A stretch of 64,000 nt of DNA from Aestuariivita sp. (GTDB lineage: Bacteria; Pseudomonadota; Alphaproteobacteria; Rhodobacterales; Rhodobacteraceae). This document shows, one piece after another, positions 37,327-47,244 of the stretch (position 1 is its first letter; the number at the start of each line of letters is the position of its first letter). Below the pieces are notes generated by a model, which saw only the letters and a program-made list of their open reading frames with translations, was not told the origin of the DNA and ran no database searches. The position numbers were made by a program, and so were the translations under genes. The stretch is taken from positions 282,901 through 346,900 of the forward strand of contig JAGYKE010000002.1 in assembly GCA_018401465.1 (NCBI GenBank). The letters run 5' to 3'.

Positions 37327-38233
37327 ATGACAACGAAAACACTGACGCACCTTCAGCGTCTCGAGGCAGAAAGCATCCATATTCTCCGCGAAGTCGTCGC
37401 CGAGGCCGAGCGTCCGGTGATGCTATATAGCGTCGGTAAAGACAGCGCCGTGATGCTGCATCTGGCGAAGAAAGCCTTCTACCCCGCACCGCCGCCCTTC
37501 CCGCTGATGCACGTCGATACCACGTGGAAGTTCCGCGACATGTATGCGCTTGCGCGATAAGGCCGCGAAGCAAGCGGGGATGGACCTCATCGTTTACCAA
37601 AACCCCGAAGCCAAAGCGCGAGGGATCAACCCCTTCGATCACGGCTCGCTGCACACCGACATGTGGAAAACCGAAGGCTTGAAGCAGGCGCTTGATCTCC
37701 ACGGCTTCGACGTGGCCTTCGGCGGTGCCCGCCGCGACGAAGAGAAATCCCGCGCCAAAGAGCGCGTCTTCTCCTTCCGCTCCGCCAACCACCGCTGGGA
37801 CCCGAAAAACCAGCGCCCCGAACTCTGGCGGCTCTACAATGCCCGCAAGTCCAAGGGCGAAAGCATCCGCGTATTCCCGATCTCGAACTGGACCGAGCTC
37901 GACATCTGGCAGTACATCCATCTCGAAGGCATCGAAATCGTCCCGCTCTATTTCTCCGCGCCGCGCCCGACCGTGACGCGAGATGGCCTCATCCTGATGG
38001 TCGATGACGATCGCTTCCCGCTCAAACCCGGCGAAACCCCGGAACTGCGCTCGGTGCGCTTCCGCACGCTTGGCTGCTATCCGCTCACTGGGGCTGTTGA
38101 GAGCACCGCCACCACGCTCCCCGAGGTCATTCAGGAAATGCTCCTGACCACCACCTCCGAGCGTCAGGGCCGCGCCATCGACCACGATCAGGCCGCCTCG
38201 ATGGAGAAGAAAAAGCAGGAAGGCTACTTCTGA
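37327..38233 (+). pseudogene. cysD: Sulfate adenylyltransferase subunit 2, one frameshift
   Basis: CysD makes adenosine phosphosulfate from ATP and sulfate together with CysN. The N-terminal part reads [20 protein letters not shown] and the PP-loop [17 protein letters not shown], then the frame breaks at 37550-37551, where CTTGCGCG replaces the expected CTGCGCG. The second frame continues with [23 protein letters not shown], and ends [10 protein letters not shown]. Removing one T gives exactly 301 residues, the normal CysD length. No other lesion is visible, so this is a very recent loss or a base-call error. It is 55 bases before cysNC. Confidence 0.9.
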
Positions 38234-38288
38234 GCGCCCAACGCCCGCCTTCCCTGTTCCAGTTTCACACCCCTAGAGGTGACCGACT

Positions 38289-40200
38289 ATGACCACCAAA
38301 GACCCGATCTACAAAACCGACGCGCTGATCGCCGAGGACATCGACGCCTATCTCGAAGCGCACCAGAACAAGACCATGCTGCGCTTCATCACCTGCGGCT
38401 CCGTCGACGATGGCAAATCTACCCTCATCGGCCGCTTGCTCTACGACAGCAAGATGATCTTCGAGGACCAACTCGCCGCCCTCGAAGCCGACAGCAAACG
38501 CGTCGGCACCCAAGGCGGCGAGATCGACTTCGCGCTCCTCGTCGATGGCCTCGCCGCCGAGCGCGAGCAGGGCATCACCATCGACGTGGCCTACCGTTTC
38601 TTCGCCACCGAGAAGCGCAAGTTCATCGTCGCCGACACCCCGGGCCACGAGCAATACACCCGCAACATGGTCACGGGCGCCTCCACGGCCGATCTCGCGG
38701 TGATCCTGATCGATGCCCGCAAAGGCGTTCTCACCCAAACCCGCCGCCACAGCTACCTCGTGAACCTCATCGGCATCCGCCATGTCGTTCTGGCTGTGAA
38801 CAAGATGGATCTGGTGGACTACAGCCAAGAAGTCTTCGACAAGATCGTCGAGGATTACGGCACCTTCGCGCGCTCCATCGGCATCACCGATTTCACCGCG
38901 ATCCCGATTTCCGGCTACAAGGGCGACAACATCACCGGCCCCAGCGAGAATACGCCGTGGTATCATGGCAGCGCGCTCCTGCCCTATCTCGAAACCGTGC
39001 AGGTGGATGTCACGGCGGATCAGGCCAAGCCCTTCCGCTTGCCCGTGCAATGGGTCAACCGCCCCAACCTCGATTTCCGCGGCTTTGCGGGCCTCATTGC
39101 CAGCGGCACCGTCGCGCCCGGGCGATGCCGTGCGCGTGCTGCCATCGGGCAAAACCTCCAAGGTCTCGCGGATCGTTGGTCTTGAAGGCGATCGTGATCT
39201 CGCCGTCGCCGGCGAATCCGTCACCATCACGCTCGCCGACGAAATCGACTGCTCGCGCGGTCAGGTCATCGTCGCGGCGCAAGCCCCCCTCGAAGTGGCC
39301 GACCAGTTCGAAGCTGCGCTCGTCTGGATGGACGAAGTCGAGATGGTGCCGGGCCGCGCCTACTTTCCTGAAGATCGGCACGCAAACCGTCTCCGCCACG
39401 GTTCACCAGCCGAAATACGAGATCAACGTCAACACGCAGGAACACCTCGCGGCGAAAACCCTCGATCTCAACGCCATCGGCGTCGCCAATATCACGACCG
39501 ACCGCGAAATCCCCTTCGCACCCTATACCGAGAACCGCGACCTTGGCGGCTTCATCCTGATCGACAAGATCACCAATCGCACCATTGCGGCAGGGATGAT
39601 CCACTTCGCGCTCCGCCGCGCCCAGAATATCCACTGGCAAGCCACAGACATCACCCGCGAAAGCCATGCGGCGATGAAGAACCAGAAGCCCGCCGTGCTC
39701 TGGCTCACGGGGCTGTCCGGCTCCGGCAAGTCCACCATCGCCAATGATCGTCGAGAAGAAACTGGCGCGGATGAACCGCCACACCTTCCTCCTCGACGGC
39801 GATAACGTCCGCCACGGATTGAACAAGGATCTGGGCTTCACCGAGGCCGACCGCGTGGAAAACATCCGCCGCGTCGGCGAAGTGGCCAAGCTGATGGCGG
39901 ATGCGGGTCTGATCGTGATCACCGCCTTCATCTCGCCCTTCCGTTCTGAACGGGACATGGTCCGCGGCATGATGCAGCCTGGAGAGTTTATTGAGGTCTT
40001 CGTCGACACACCCCTCGAAATCGCCGAAGCCCGCGACGTGAAGGGCCTCTACGCCAAGGCGCGCGTCCGGCCAGTTGAAGAACTTCACCGGGATCGACAG
40101 CCCCTACGAAGCGCCAGAAAATGCTGAAATCCGGATCGATACCACGGAGATGACCCCGGAAGAAGCCGCCGATCTGATCATTGCCCAGTTGATACCATGA
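38289..40200 (+). pseudogene. cysNC: Bifunctional CysN-CysC (NodQ-like), four frameshifts
   Basis: The N-terminal part is the CysN GTPase ([38 protein letters not shown]), which drives APS synthesis; the C-terminal part is the APS kinase CysC ([14 protein letters not shown], then [16 protein letters not shown]), which makes PAPS. Frame is lost at about 39120-39122 (extra G), 39364-39366 (extra T), 39746 (extra G) and 40066 (extra base). Deleting those four bases gives 635 residues, the family length, ending TPEEAADLIIAQLIP. All four are +1 changes and no stop or missense decay is seen between them. PAPS would feed the sulfotransferase at 55.1-55.9 kb. Confidence 0.9.
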
Positions 40201-40227
40201 TTGGATTTGTTGTCCGGCCAATGCACT

Positions 40228-40309
40228 GAACCGACCCAATCACTCCGTCTCTGCTACGCGCATCCCGGACGTGAGAGTCCCAGGAAAACTGTCCAAGAGC
40301 TGCGCCATA
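40228..40309 (+). repeat. Direct repeat copy 2
   Basis: This is the partner of the repeat at 36051-36133, in the same orientation. It begins 27 bases after the cysNC stop and ends near a small HTH gene. Translated, both copies contain RLCYAHPG, so they may derive from the end of a mobile element. Confidence 0.65.
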
Positions 40310-40410
40310 GCTCAAATCAAGGCAGCCACGCGGCTGAGGCGGAAGCCTGCCGGCAGCCTGGGCGTGATCTCTTTGGCAAGGGATAGGAACAGTTCGATTG
40401 ATGGGACCGG

Positions 40411-40710
40411 TCAAGGCGTGCGGGGAAGGTCGTCTCTTGCAAGACCCTGCTGGGTCAGCCTTGCATCGTAGCCTGGACGCCATATCCGGATGCCGGGGCC
40501 ATCGTCCGGGGTTCCGATGAATTCTATGCCGGCGGTTTCGAAATAGCTGCGCAGAGTCTCCAAGTGCCCTTTTCTAGACTTGGGAACTCCTGTCGAAGCT
40601 TCGTAACGCTTCAGTGTTGCTAGTCCGATCTGCGTCGCGTCAGAGATGGTTTTTACCGTCAAACCCAGCGCTGCTCGTGCAGCTTTTATTTGCTCTGCGG
40701 TTATATCCAT
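40411..40710 (-). CDS. Small XRE-family DNA-binding protein
   Basis: This 99-residue protein begins MDITAEQIKAARAALGLTV and continues with SDATQIGLATLKRYEASTGV, a clear XRE/Cro-type helix-turn-helix in residues 5-60. The C-terminal part (YFETAGIEFIGTPDDGPGIR) is a common short tail in such regulators. It is divergent from a tyrosine recombinase 38 bases away with a near-perfect palindrome between them, so it probably represses both genes. Confidence 0.85.
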   Translation of the reverse strand: MDITAEQIKAARAALGLTVKTISDATQIGLATLKRYEASTGVPKSRKGHLETLRSYFETAGIEFIGTPDDGPGIRIWRPGYDARLTQQGLARDDLPRTP

Positions 40711-40719
40711 CTCTTGATT

Positions 40720-40740
40720 TATGATGCTATAAGTATCATA
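40720..40740. promoter_or_regulatory. Near-perfect palindrome between XRE gene and recombinase
   Basis: Two 9-base arms, TATGATGCT and AGTATCATA, flank a 3-base centre and match at 8 of 9 positions. They fill the AT-rich divergent promoter gap. The right arm ends 8 bases before the recombinase ATG. This is the likely operator of the XRE protein. Confidence 0.5.
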
Positions 40741-40748
40741 TTTTCCCT

Positions 40749-41651
40749 ATGACCGATGACACTGATCTCAACTGGCGATCCGAATTCCAGCGCCTCGAGG
40801 GCGCCTATGCGCCGTCCACCATGCGCAGCTATCGCTCGGATGTCGAGGCATATGAAGCGTGGTGCGCGGATCAAGACGTCGCGCCCTTCCCCGCCGATGT
40901 CGACACGGTGTGCCGATTTCTCGAGGATCAGGGAATGCAAAAGGCGCCGTCGACGGTGCGACGGCGCCTTTACGCGATCCGCAAGGTTCACAGACTTTTA
41001 CGCCTGCCCGATCCCACCCACGACGAGGACATCAACCTCTCCCTCCGTCGTGTTCGCCGCAGCAAGGCCGTCCGCCCGAAACAGGCAAAGGGACTGACAC
41101 GCGACTATCTCGACCGCTTTCTCGACACCCAGCCCGACACGCCCCGCGGCCTCCGCAACCGCGCCATGCTGTCCCTCGGCTATGAGCTTCTCACACGTCG
41201 CTCCGAGCTGGTGGCGCTCAGGACAGAGGATCTCGAGGAACGCTCGGATGGCACCTTCCGCGTCCTCATCAGGCGCAGCAAGGCCGACCCCTTCGGCGAA
41301 GGACGCATCGCCTTCACGTCGCAGCGGACAGGAGATCTCTTGCGGGCTTGGCTTGAACTCCGCGGCCCTGACATTCTCTGGCTCTTCTGTCCTGTTTATC
41401 AGGGCAAGCCTGTAAACCGCGATCTGAGCACGACGACCGTCAAGCGGTTGATCAAACAGGCCGCGAGAGAGGCTGGGCTAGATCGCGAGGATGTGGACGC
41501 ATTCAGCAGTCACTCGATGCGCGTCGGCGCCGCGCAGGACCTCCTACGCCGCGGCTTCGACACGGCCGCGATCATGCGTGCGGGCGGGTGGAAGTCGGTC
41601 AACGTGCTGGCGCGGTATCTTGAGCAGGCGGAGCAAAACGTCTGGGCCTGA
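40749..41651 (+). CDS. Tyrosine recombinase/site-specific integrase
   Basis: This 300-residue protein has an N-terminal SAM-like core-binding domain (YAPSTMRSYRSDVEAYEAWC) and a catalytic domain with the conserved residues: Arg in LLTRRSELVAL, Lys in LIRRSKADP, His-x-x-Arg in SHSMRVGAAQ, Trp in AGGWKS and the Tyr nucleophile in LARYLEQ. It would cut and rejoin DNA at short sites. It lies alone beside an XRE repressor inside the polysaccharide locus; no phage or conjugation genes are near. The gap to manC (41652-41870) has nothing recognised. Confidence 0.9.
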   Translation: MTDDTDLNWRSEFQRLEGAYAPSTMRSYRSDVEAYEAWCADQDVAPFPADVDTVCRFLEDQGMQKAPSTVRRRLYAIRKVHRLLRLPDPTHDEDINLSLRRVRRSKAVRPKQAKGLTRDYLDRFLDTQPDTPRGLRNRAMLSLGYELLTRRSELVALRTEDLEERSDGTFRVLIRRSKADPFGEGRIAFTSQRTGDLLRAWLELRGPDILWLFCPVYQGKPVNRDLSTTTVKRLIKQAAREAGLDREDVDAFSSHSMRVGAAQDLLRRGFDTAAIMRAGGWKSVNVLARYLEQAEQNVWA

Positions 41652-41870
41652 ACCAATTATAACGGTTTACTCGTGGGCATTCAGCCGTGGCGCGCCGGGC
41701 ACAAATGGGCTGTTCCGGTCGTATGCCGCTCCGCGCCGGCCTAGCCGGGGAAGAAAACCATCTGTCCTTGGGTGCTTCGCTCGTTATAAGCCGGCAACTC
41801 TACGGGGAGTATACCATCAAGTTCGTAGGTATAGAGCCGTTTTCTGAACAGATAGCCCGCGTCGCAGACC

Positions 41871-43302
41871 TCATGTCCGCGCGTAGACGTCCTCGTAACG
41901 GATGATGTCGTCCTCGCCGAGATAGACGCCAGTTTGAACCTCGATTAGTGTCAGGTCCACCTTGCCGGGGTTCTCCATCCGGTGAACCGCGCCCAGCGGG
42001 ATGTAGACCGACTGGTTCTCCGTCACCAGCCGCACTTCGCCATCGACTGTGACCTGCGCCGTACCTTCGACGACGATCCAGTGTTCGGAGCGGTGGTGGT
42101 GCGACTGCAGCGACAACGCCGCACCGGGTTTCACGACAATTCGCTTCACTTGGAAACGTTGACCCTTCGCGAGGCTTTCGAAATACCCCCAAGGGCGGTG
42201 ATCGACTGGGAAGGTCTCAGCCTGCGGCGCGTCGATCATGCGCAAGGCAGCCACTGCCTCCTTGGCGCGACTGGACTGCGACTTGCGGGTCACCAGTACG
42301 GCGTCGGGCATGGCGATGGCAACGATGTCCTCAAGCCCGATGCCCACGATGCGTTGGCCCGGCGCCTCGGCGTGCAAGAGCGTGTCTCGGCAATCGATAG
42401 CCAGCGAGCCCGCGCTGGTTGCAGTGCCGTCGCTGTCGGGGTTGCTTTCCTGCCAGACCGCCTCCCAGCCGCCAAGGTCGGACCAAGGCCCGGTGTAGGG
42501 CATGACGGCCAGGTTCGTAGCCTTTTCCATAATGGCATAATCTATCGACAGGTCGGGGACAGCCTCCCAGGCGGAAGGGTCGAGCCGGGTGAAGCCAAGG
42601 TCGGTTTTCGCGGCGTCAAGGCTTGCACGAGACTGGGCCATCGTCTCAGGTGCGTGGGCCTCATAGGCGGCGACGAGCGTTGCCGCTGAGGCGAGAAAGA
42701 TGCCAGCATTCCAGAGGTAGCGTCCGTCAGCGATCATCTCGGCGGCACGGGCCGCATCAGGTTTTTCGATGAAACGGGCAAGCGGCTGGGGCGTGGCGGC
42801 TTGCGGGTCGCCACTTTCAGCAAGTTCAAGGTAACCATAGCCCGTTTCGGGGCGGGTCGGCGCAATGCCAAAGGTAACAATGTCGCCGGCTTGCGCCCGG
42901 GGCTGCGGCGGCCATGACGGCCGCACGGAAACCTGCCGCATCGGGGATGACGTGGTCGGAGGGCGCAATGAGGAGAAGGGCCTGGGGGTCCTTCGCGGCC
43001 TGCAGCGCGGCCACCGCGGCCACTGCGGGCGCTGTATTGCGGGCGGCCGGCTCGATCAAAACGGCTGCGGGCGCAATCTCTACGGCCGCGAGCTGCTCGG
43101 TCACGATGAACCGGAAAGGCTCGCCCGTGATGACGATGGGCGCAGTGAAACCTTCGCCAGAAAGGCGGCGGGCGGAACCCTGGAAGAGGCTTTCCGCGCC
43201 AATGAGCTTGGTAAATTGCTTGGGAAAAGACTTTCGCGAGAGTGGCCAGAGCCTAGTGCCGGAGCCGCCAGCGAGGAGGACAGGAGTAATGGAAGTGGTC
43301 AT
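41871..43302 (-). pseudogene. manC: Mannose-1-phosphate guanylyltransferase/isomerase, one frameshift
   Basis: ManC makes GDP-mannose from mannose-1-phosphate; the C-terminal cupin domain isomerises fructose-6-phosphate. The first part reads 'ITPVLLAGGSGTRLWPLSRK' (pyrophosphorylase loop) and SDHVIPD; the second has IEKP-like 'RFIEKPDAARA', LWNAGIF and the cupin 'RPWGYFESLAKGQRFQVKRI' with 'SLQSHHHRSEHW'. The frames join near 42899-42902, where a GGGG run should be GGG. Deleting one base gives 476 residues, the normal length. It is the last gene of the GDP-fucose operon, 34 bases after fcl. Confidence 0.9.
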
Positions 43303-43336
43303 GAGTTTCACTTTATCTTCACCAGAAATGCAGGTG

Positions 43337-44293
43337 TCACAGGCGCGCCGTAGCCGTGTTTGCCAGAAACCAGCGATAGGTCTCCTCGATCCCGTCCTGC
43401 AACGCGATCCGCGCGCGCCAGCCCATGTCAGCCAGCCGGGTGACATCCATCAGCTTGCGCATCGTGCCGTCGGGCTTTGTCGGGTCGGTTGCGATCCGAC
43501 CGCGGAACCCGGTGACCCCGGCCACCATCCGCGCCAGTTCGAGGATCGACACGTCCGTGCCGGTGCCCACGTTGATATGGCTGAGCATGGGTTCGGTATT
43601 GGCGTCGTAGACGTCCTTCGGCAGGTCGAGCACGTAAAGCGACGCCTCGGCCATGTCGTCGACATGCAGGAACTCGCGCCGGGGCGTGCCGGTGCCCCAG
43701 ATCGTCACCTCGTCCTGACCGGCCTCGGCCGCCTCGTGGAACCGGCGGATCAGGGCAGGCAGGACGTGGCTGTTTTCCGGGTGGAAGTTGTCGCCGGGGC
43801 CATACAGGTTCGTCGGCATCACGCTGCGGTAATCGGTGCCGTGCTGGCGGTTGTAGCTTTCGCACAGCTTGATGCCCGCGATCTTGGCGATGGCATAGGG
43901 TTCGTTCGTCGGCTCCAGCACGCCGGTCAGCAGCGCATCCTCGCGCATCGGCTGGGGCACGGCGCGGGGGTAGATGCAGCTTGACCCCAGTTGCAGAAGC
44001 CGCGTGACCCCGGCGGCAAAGGCCTGATGGATCACGTTGCATTCGATCATCAGGTTTTCATAGATGAAGTCGGCCGGATAGGTGTTGTTGGCGTGAATGC
44101 CCCCCACCTTGGCGGCGGCCAGGACCACCACGTCCGGCTTTTCCGTCTGCATGAAATCCCGCACCGCCGCCTGATCGGTCAGGTCCAGCTCGGCATGGGT
44201 GCGGGTGATGGTCTCGGCCCCGCGCGCCTGCAGCTTGCGCAGGATCGCGCCGCCCACCATGCCACGATGGCCTGCGACGTAGATGCGGGTCAT
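43337..44293 (-). CDS. fcl: GDP-L-fucose synthase
   Basis: This 318-residue enzyme (WcaG) converts GDP-4-keto-6-deoxy-mannose to GDP-L-fucose. It has the NADP-binding [12 protein letters not shown] motif, '[19 protein letters not shown]', the catalytic GSSCIYPR and [13 protein letters not shown] (YxxxK) motifs, and [12 protein letters not shown]. It starts 4 bases after the gmd stop. Unlike its neighbours gmd and manC it is intact. Reading frames upstream of 44293 overlap gmd and are not coding. Confidence 0.94.
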   Translation of the reverse strand: MTRIYVAGHRGMVGGAILRKLQARGAETITRTHAELDLTDQAAVRDFMQTEKPDVVVLAAAKVGGIHANNTYPADFIYENLMIECNVIHQAFAAGVTRLLQLGSSCIYPRAVPQPMREDALLTGVLEPTNEPYAIAKIAGIKLCESYNRQHGTDYRSVMPTNLYGPGDNFHPENSHVLPALIRRFHEAAEAGQDEVTIWGTGTPRREFLHVDDMAEASLYVLDLPKDVYDANTEPMLSHINVGTGTDVSILELARMVAGVTGFRGRIATDPTKPDGTMRKLMDVTRLADMGWRARIALQDGIEETYRWFLANTATARL

Positions 44294-44297
44294 TGCC

Positions 44298-45420
44298 TCA
44301 GCCCTCCAGCGACACCGGCAGGTCGAGACCATGCGCCTTGAGAAGCGCGTGGCGCCGGGCGGCCTTGAAGTCTTCCGCGACCATCTCGGCGCACATCTCG
44401 CGGGCGGTGATCTCGGGCTCCCATCCCAGCCGTTCGCGGGCGCGGGTCGGGTCGCCCAGCAGCGTCTCGACCTCGGCAGGCCGGAAATAGCGCGGGTCAA
44501 TCCGCACGACCACGTCGCCCTGTTTCAGCGCGGGCGCCTTGTCGCCGGTGACCGAAACGACGGTCGCGATCTCGTCCAGGCCTTCGCCCGTGAATTCCAG
44601 CGTGATCCCCAGATCCGCAGCCGCCCAGGTGATGAATTCGCGCACGCTGAACTGCTGGCCGGTCGCGATCACGAAGTCTTCCGGCGCGTCCTGCTGCAGC
44701 ATCATCCACTGCATGCGCACGTAGTCCTTCGCGTGCCCCCAGTCGCGCAGCGCGTCGATGTTGCCCATGTAAAGACAGGGCTCGAGCCCCTGTGCGATGT
44801 TGGCGAGCCCCCGCGTGATCTTGCGCGTCACGAAGGTCTCGCCGCGCCGCGGGCTCTCGTGGTTGAAGAGGATGCCGTTGCAGGCATAAAGCCCGTAAGC
44901 CTCGCGGTAGTTCACCGTGATCCAGTAGGCATAGAGCTTGGCCACCGCGTAAGGACTGCGCGGGTAGAAGGGCGTCGTCTCCTTCTGCGGCGTCTCCTGC
45001 ACAAGGCCGTAAAGCTCGGACGTCGAGGCCTGGTAGAACCGCGTCTTCTGTTTCCAGCCCGAGGAACCGGATCGCCTCCAAAAGCCGCAGCGCACCGATG
45101 GCGTCGACGTCGGCGGTGTATTCCGGGGCCTCGAAGCTGACCGCGACATGGGATTGCGCCCCGAGGTTATAGACCTCGTCGGGCTGCACCTCCGAGATGA
45201 TGCGGGTCAGGTTCGACGTGTCGGTCAGATCGCCGTAATGCAGCTTCAGCTTGGCATGGTCGGTATGCGGATCCTGGTAGATGTGGTCGATCCGCTGCGT
45301 GTTGAACAGCGAGGCGCGCCGCTTGATGCCGTGCACCTCGTATCCCTTCTCCAGAAGGAATTCCGCCAGGTAGGACCCGTCTTGTCCCGTGATCCCGGTG
45401 ATCAGCGCGCGTTTGGTCAT
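44298..45420 (-). pseudogene. gmd: GDP-mannose 4,6-dehydratase, one frameshift
   Basis: Gmd makes GDP-4-keto-6-deoxy-mannose, the fucose precursor. The first frame reads [36 protein letters not shown] and [11 protein letters not shown]; the second has [12 protein letters not shown], '[20 protein letters not shown]' and '[15 protein letters not shown]'. They join at 45051-45053, where the minus strand has GGAAACAG instead of an expected GGAACAG. Deleting one A gives 373 residues, the standard Gmd length. It overlaps the GT2 gene upstream by 4 bases. Confidence 0.92.
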
Positions 45421-46178
45421 CCCTTGGCATCGTCCTTCCGAATAAATTGACCAATCTTATTGAAGTTCTTCGACAAAAGCGTGGCCACGCCCCCAACCCC
45501 ATGGCGGCGCATGGCGCGATAGTCTTCGCGGCTCTTCTTGAGGATCCGACCGATCGAACGGTTGCTCTCGCCGCCCACCCGCATCCGGACCATTACCTCA
45601 GGGATGTAAGCTAATCGGATCTGCCCTTTTACCAGCCAGCGCAGCATCGCCTCGTAATCGGCGGCGATGCGGAAATCAGTGTCATAGCCGCCCCAACGGT
45701 CGAACACTTCGCGCCGGAGATAGAGCGTCGGGTGCGGGGGCATCCAACCGCGACGTAAATGATCAGGGTGGTAGGTCCCGGATTTCCAGTAGCGAATGAC
45801 GCGGGCGGGGTCAGCGGCGCTGACATAGACAAGATCGCCATAGACCCCGTCGACCGCGTCATCGGTCATCGTCGTGGCCACGCGGGCAAGCACGTCGGGC
45901 GCAGCGAAGAGATCGTCGGAATGCATGAGACCGATGACGTCGCCTGTCGCCCGCGCGATGCCACGGTTGATGCCATCATAGATGCCACCGTCGTCAGTGC
46001 TTTCGAGCATCATGCCCGGTGCGGCAAGCTCAGCAAGGATGTCGAGCGTGCCGTCGCGCGAGGCGCCATCTTGGACGATATGCTCGATATTGGCATGGGT
46101 CTGCGACCTGATGCTCATCACCGCATCCGCGATGGTGTCTCGTCGGTTGTAGACCGCAGTCACAACTGAAATCTTCAT
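45417..46178 (-). CDS. Family 2 glycosyltransferase (WcaA-like)
   Basis: This 253-residue GT2 has a GT-A fold: [20 protein letters not shown], '[17 protein letters not shown]', [11 protein letters not shown], the metal-binding-type HSDDLF and '[20 protein letters not shown]'. It is closest in pattern to colanic-acid-type WcaA proteins that transfer fucose or galactose. It lies between the ydcF-like gene (16 bases) and gmd (4-base overlap) in the GDP-fucose operon, so it may add fucose to the glycan. Confidence 0.9.
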   Translation of the reverse strand: MKISVVTAVYNRRDTIADAVMSIRSQTHANIEHIVQDGASRDGTLDILAELAAPGMMLESTDDGGIYDGINRGIARATGDVIGLMHSDDLFAAPDVLARVATTMTDDAVDGVYGDLVYVSAADPARVIRYWKSGTYHPDHLRRGWMPPHPTLYLRREVFDRWGGYDTDFRIAADYEAMLRWLVKGQIRLAYIPEVMVRMRVGGESNRSIGRILKKSREDYRAMRRHGVGGVATLLSKNFNKIGQFIRKDDAKG

Positions 46179-46194
46179 CTCAAAAAACTACCAG

Positions 46195-46998
46195 CTATTC
46201 TATGCAAGGGCCGGGAATGAGGTTCCCGGTGCGACCGGTCAAACGATAGGCGACGAGCCCGATCCATTCCTTCACAGCAATGTTAAGTGTGCGGAGACGC
46301 TCCGCAAGGTCCCATCCAACATCGCCTCCGCCCAAGCCGCGATAATCGACCGGATATGGGACGATCCCCCGCCATCCTGCCCTGCAGAAGGCACCCATGG
46401 CGCGCGGCATGTGGAAAGCGGAGGTGACCAGAAGCCACGCGCCCTCACCCGGATCACCGAGAAGGTTGCGGGTGAGCTTGGCATTCTCGGCGGTGTTGCG
46501 AGACGCGCCCTCGAGAAGGATGCGGTCGGGCGCTATGCCGCCGTCTGCGAAAATGCGATCGGCGACCTCAGCACCACTGACGCGGGCTCCAAGGACAGCG
46601 GCGCTGCCCCCGGTGAAGATGAGCCGAGCGTCTGGATATTTGCGGGCGAGCGCCATCCCGGCGAGAAACCTGTCCGCTGCATCGTTGACTTCAGGCAGAC
46701 CTGTGGCACGCGAGGTCCGTCCGTCCTCACCTCCTCCAAGCACGATGATGCCCGCAGGGGAGACGATGTTTGGGGTCGGGGGAAAGCGCAACTCGAGCGG
46801 CCGCAGAAGCGCATTGCCGATGGGCAAAAACCCGATGACGAGGATCACAGCGATGGTTGCGAGGAGAAGCTTCTTCCCAGCACTTACGCGGTTTCGGTGA
46901 AGGGCCAAAACCGCCGCGAGAAGCAGGAACAAAATCCAGCTCTCCGGACGCACAACGATCCAGAAGAACTTCGCGGAGACAAAGAAAAGGGTGTCCAT
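46195..46998 (-). CDS. YdcF/ElyC family membrane protein (DUF218)
   Basis: This 267-residue protein has two N-terminal membrane helices and the DUF218 domain: IIVLGGGEDGR, 'FLAGMALARKYPDARLIFTG', 'LLEGASRNTAENAKLTRNLL' and LVTSAFHMPRAMGAF. Relatives act on envelope polysaccharide carriers or peptidoglycan metabolism in ways not well settled. It is the first gene of the operon leading to GT2-gmd-fcl-manC. Confidence 0.88.
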   Translation of the reverse strand: MDTLFFVSAKFFWIVVRPESWILFLLLAAVLALHRNRVSAGKKLLLATIAVILVIGFLPIGNALLRPLELRFPPTPNIVSPAGIIVLGGGEDGRTSRATGLPEVNDAADRFLAGMALARKYPDARLIFTGGSAAVLGARVSGAEVADRIFADGGIAPDRILLEGASRNTAENAKLTRNLLGDPGEGAWLLVTSAFHMPRAMGAFCRAGWRGIVPYPVDYRGLGGGDVGWDLAERLRTLNIAVKEWIGLVAYRLTGRTGNLIPGPCIE

Positions 46999-47124
46999 AA
47001 ATTGGGTGTATAGCAGGATGACAAAAATGAAAGCGCGACACGGACGTGACCCGATCTTGAACGACCATGGCCCAAGACGCGCTCTTCAAAATGCGCGGTA
47101 TGCTTGTCGCGGCATGGCTGGGAA

Positions 47125-47187
47125 TCAGATCAGCAGGTATGATCCGTCCTGCCCTGTTATGCCCGTAATAAGAGCTATCTTTGCCAT
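47125..47187 (-). pseudogene. Truncated start of a second GDP-mannose dehydratase
   Basis: A 20-codon frame reads [20 protein letters not shown] and then stops. It matches the first 18 residues of Gmd proteins ([18 protein letters not shown]), including the NADP-binding glycines. After that no Gmd sequence follows; the DNA beyond runs into the ydcF upstream region. It is a broken 5' end of another gmd, not part of the copy at 44298. Confidence 0.75.
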
Positions 47188-47244
47188 TTCACATCCCTTT
47201 TTGTTCAGCCCGCCATTGCTTGTTCGTTAGACGTCAAAAGCATT

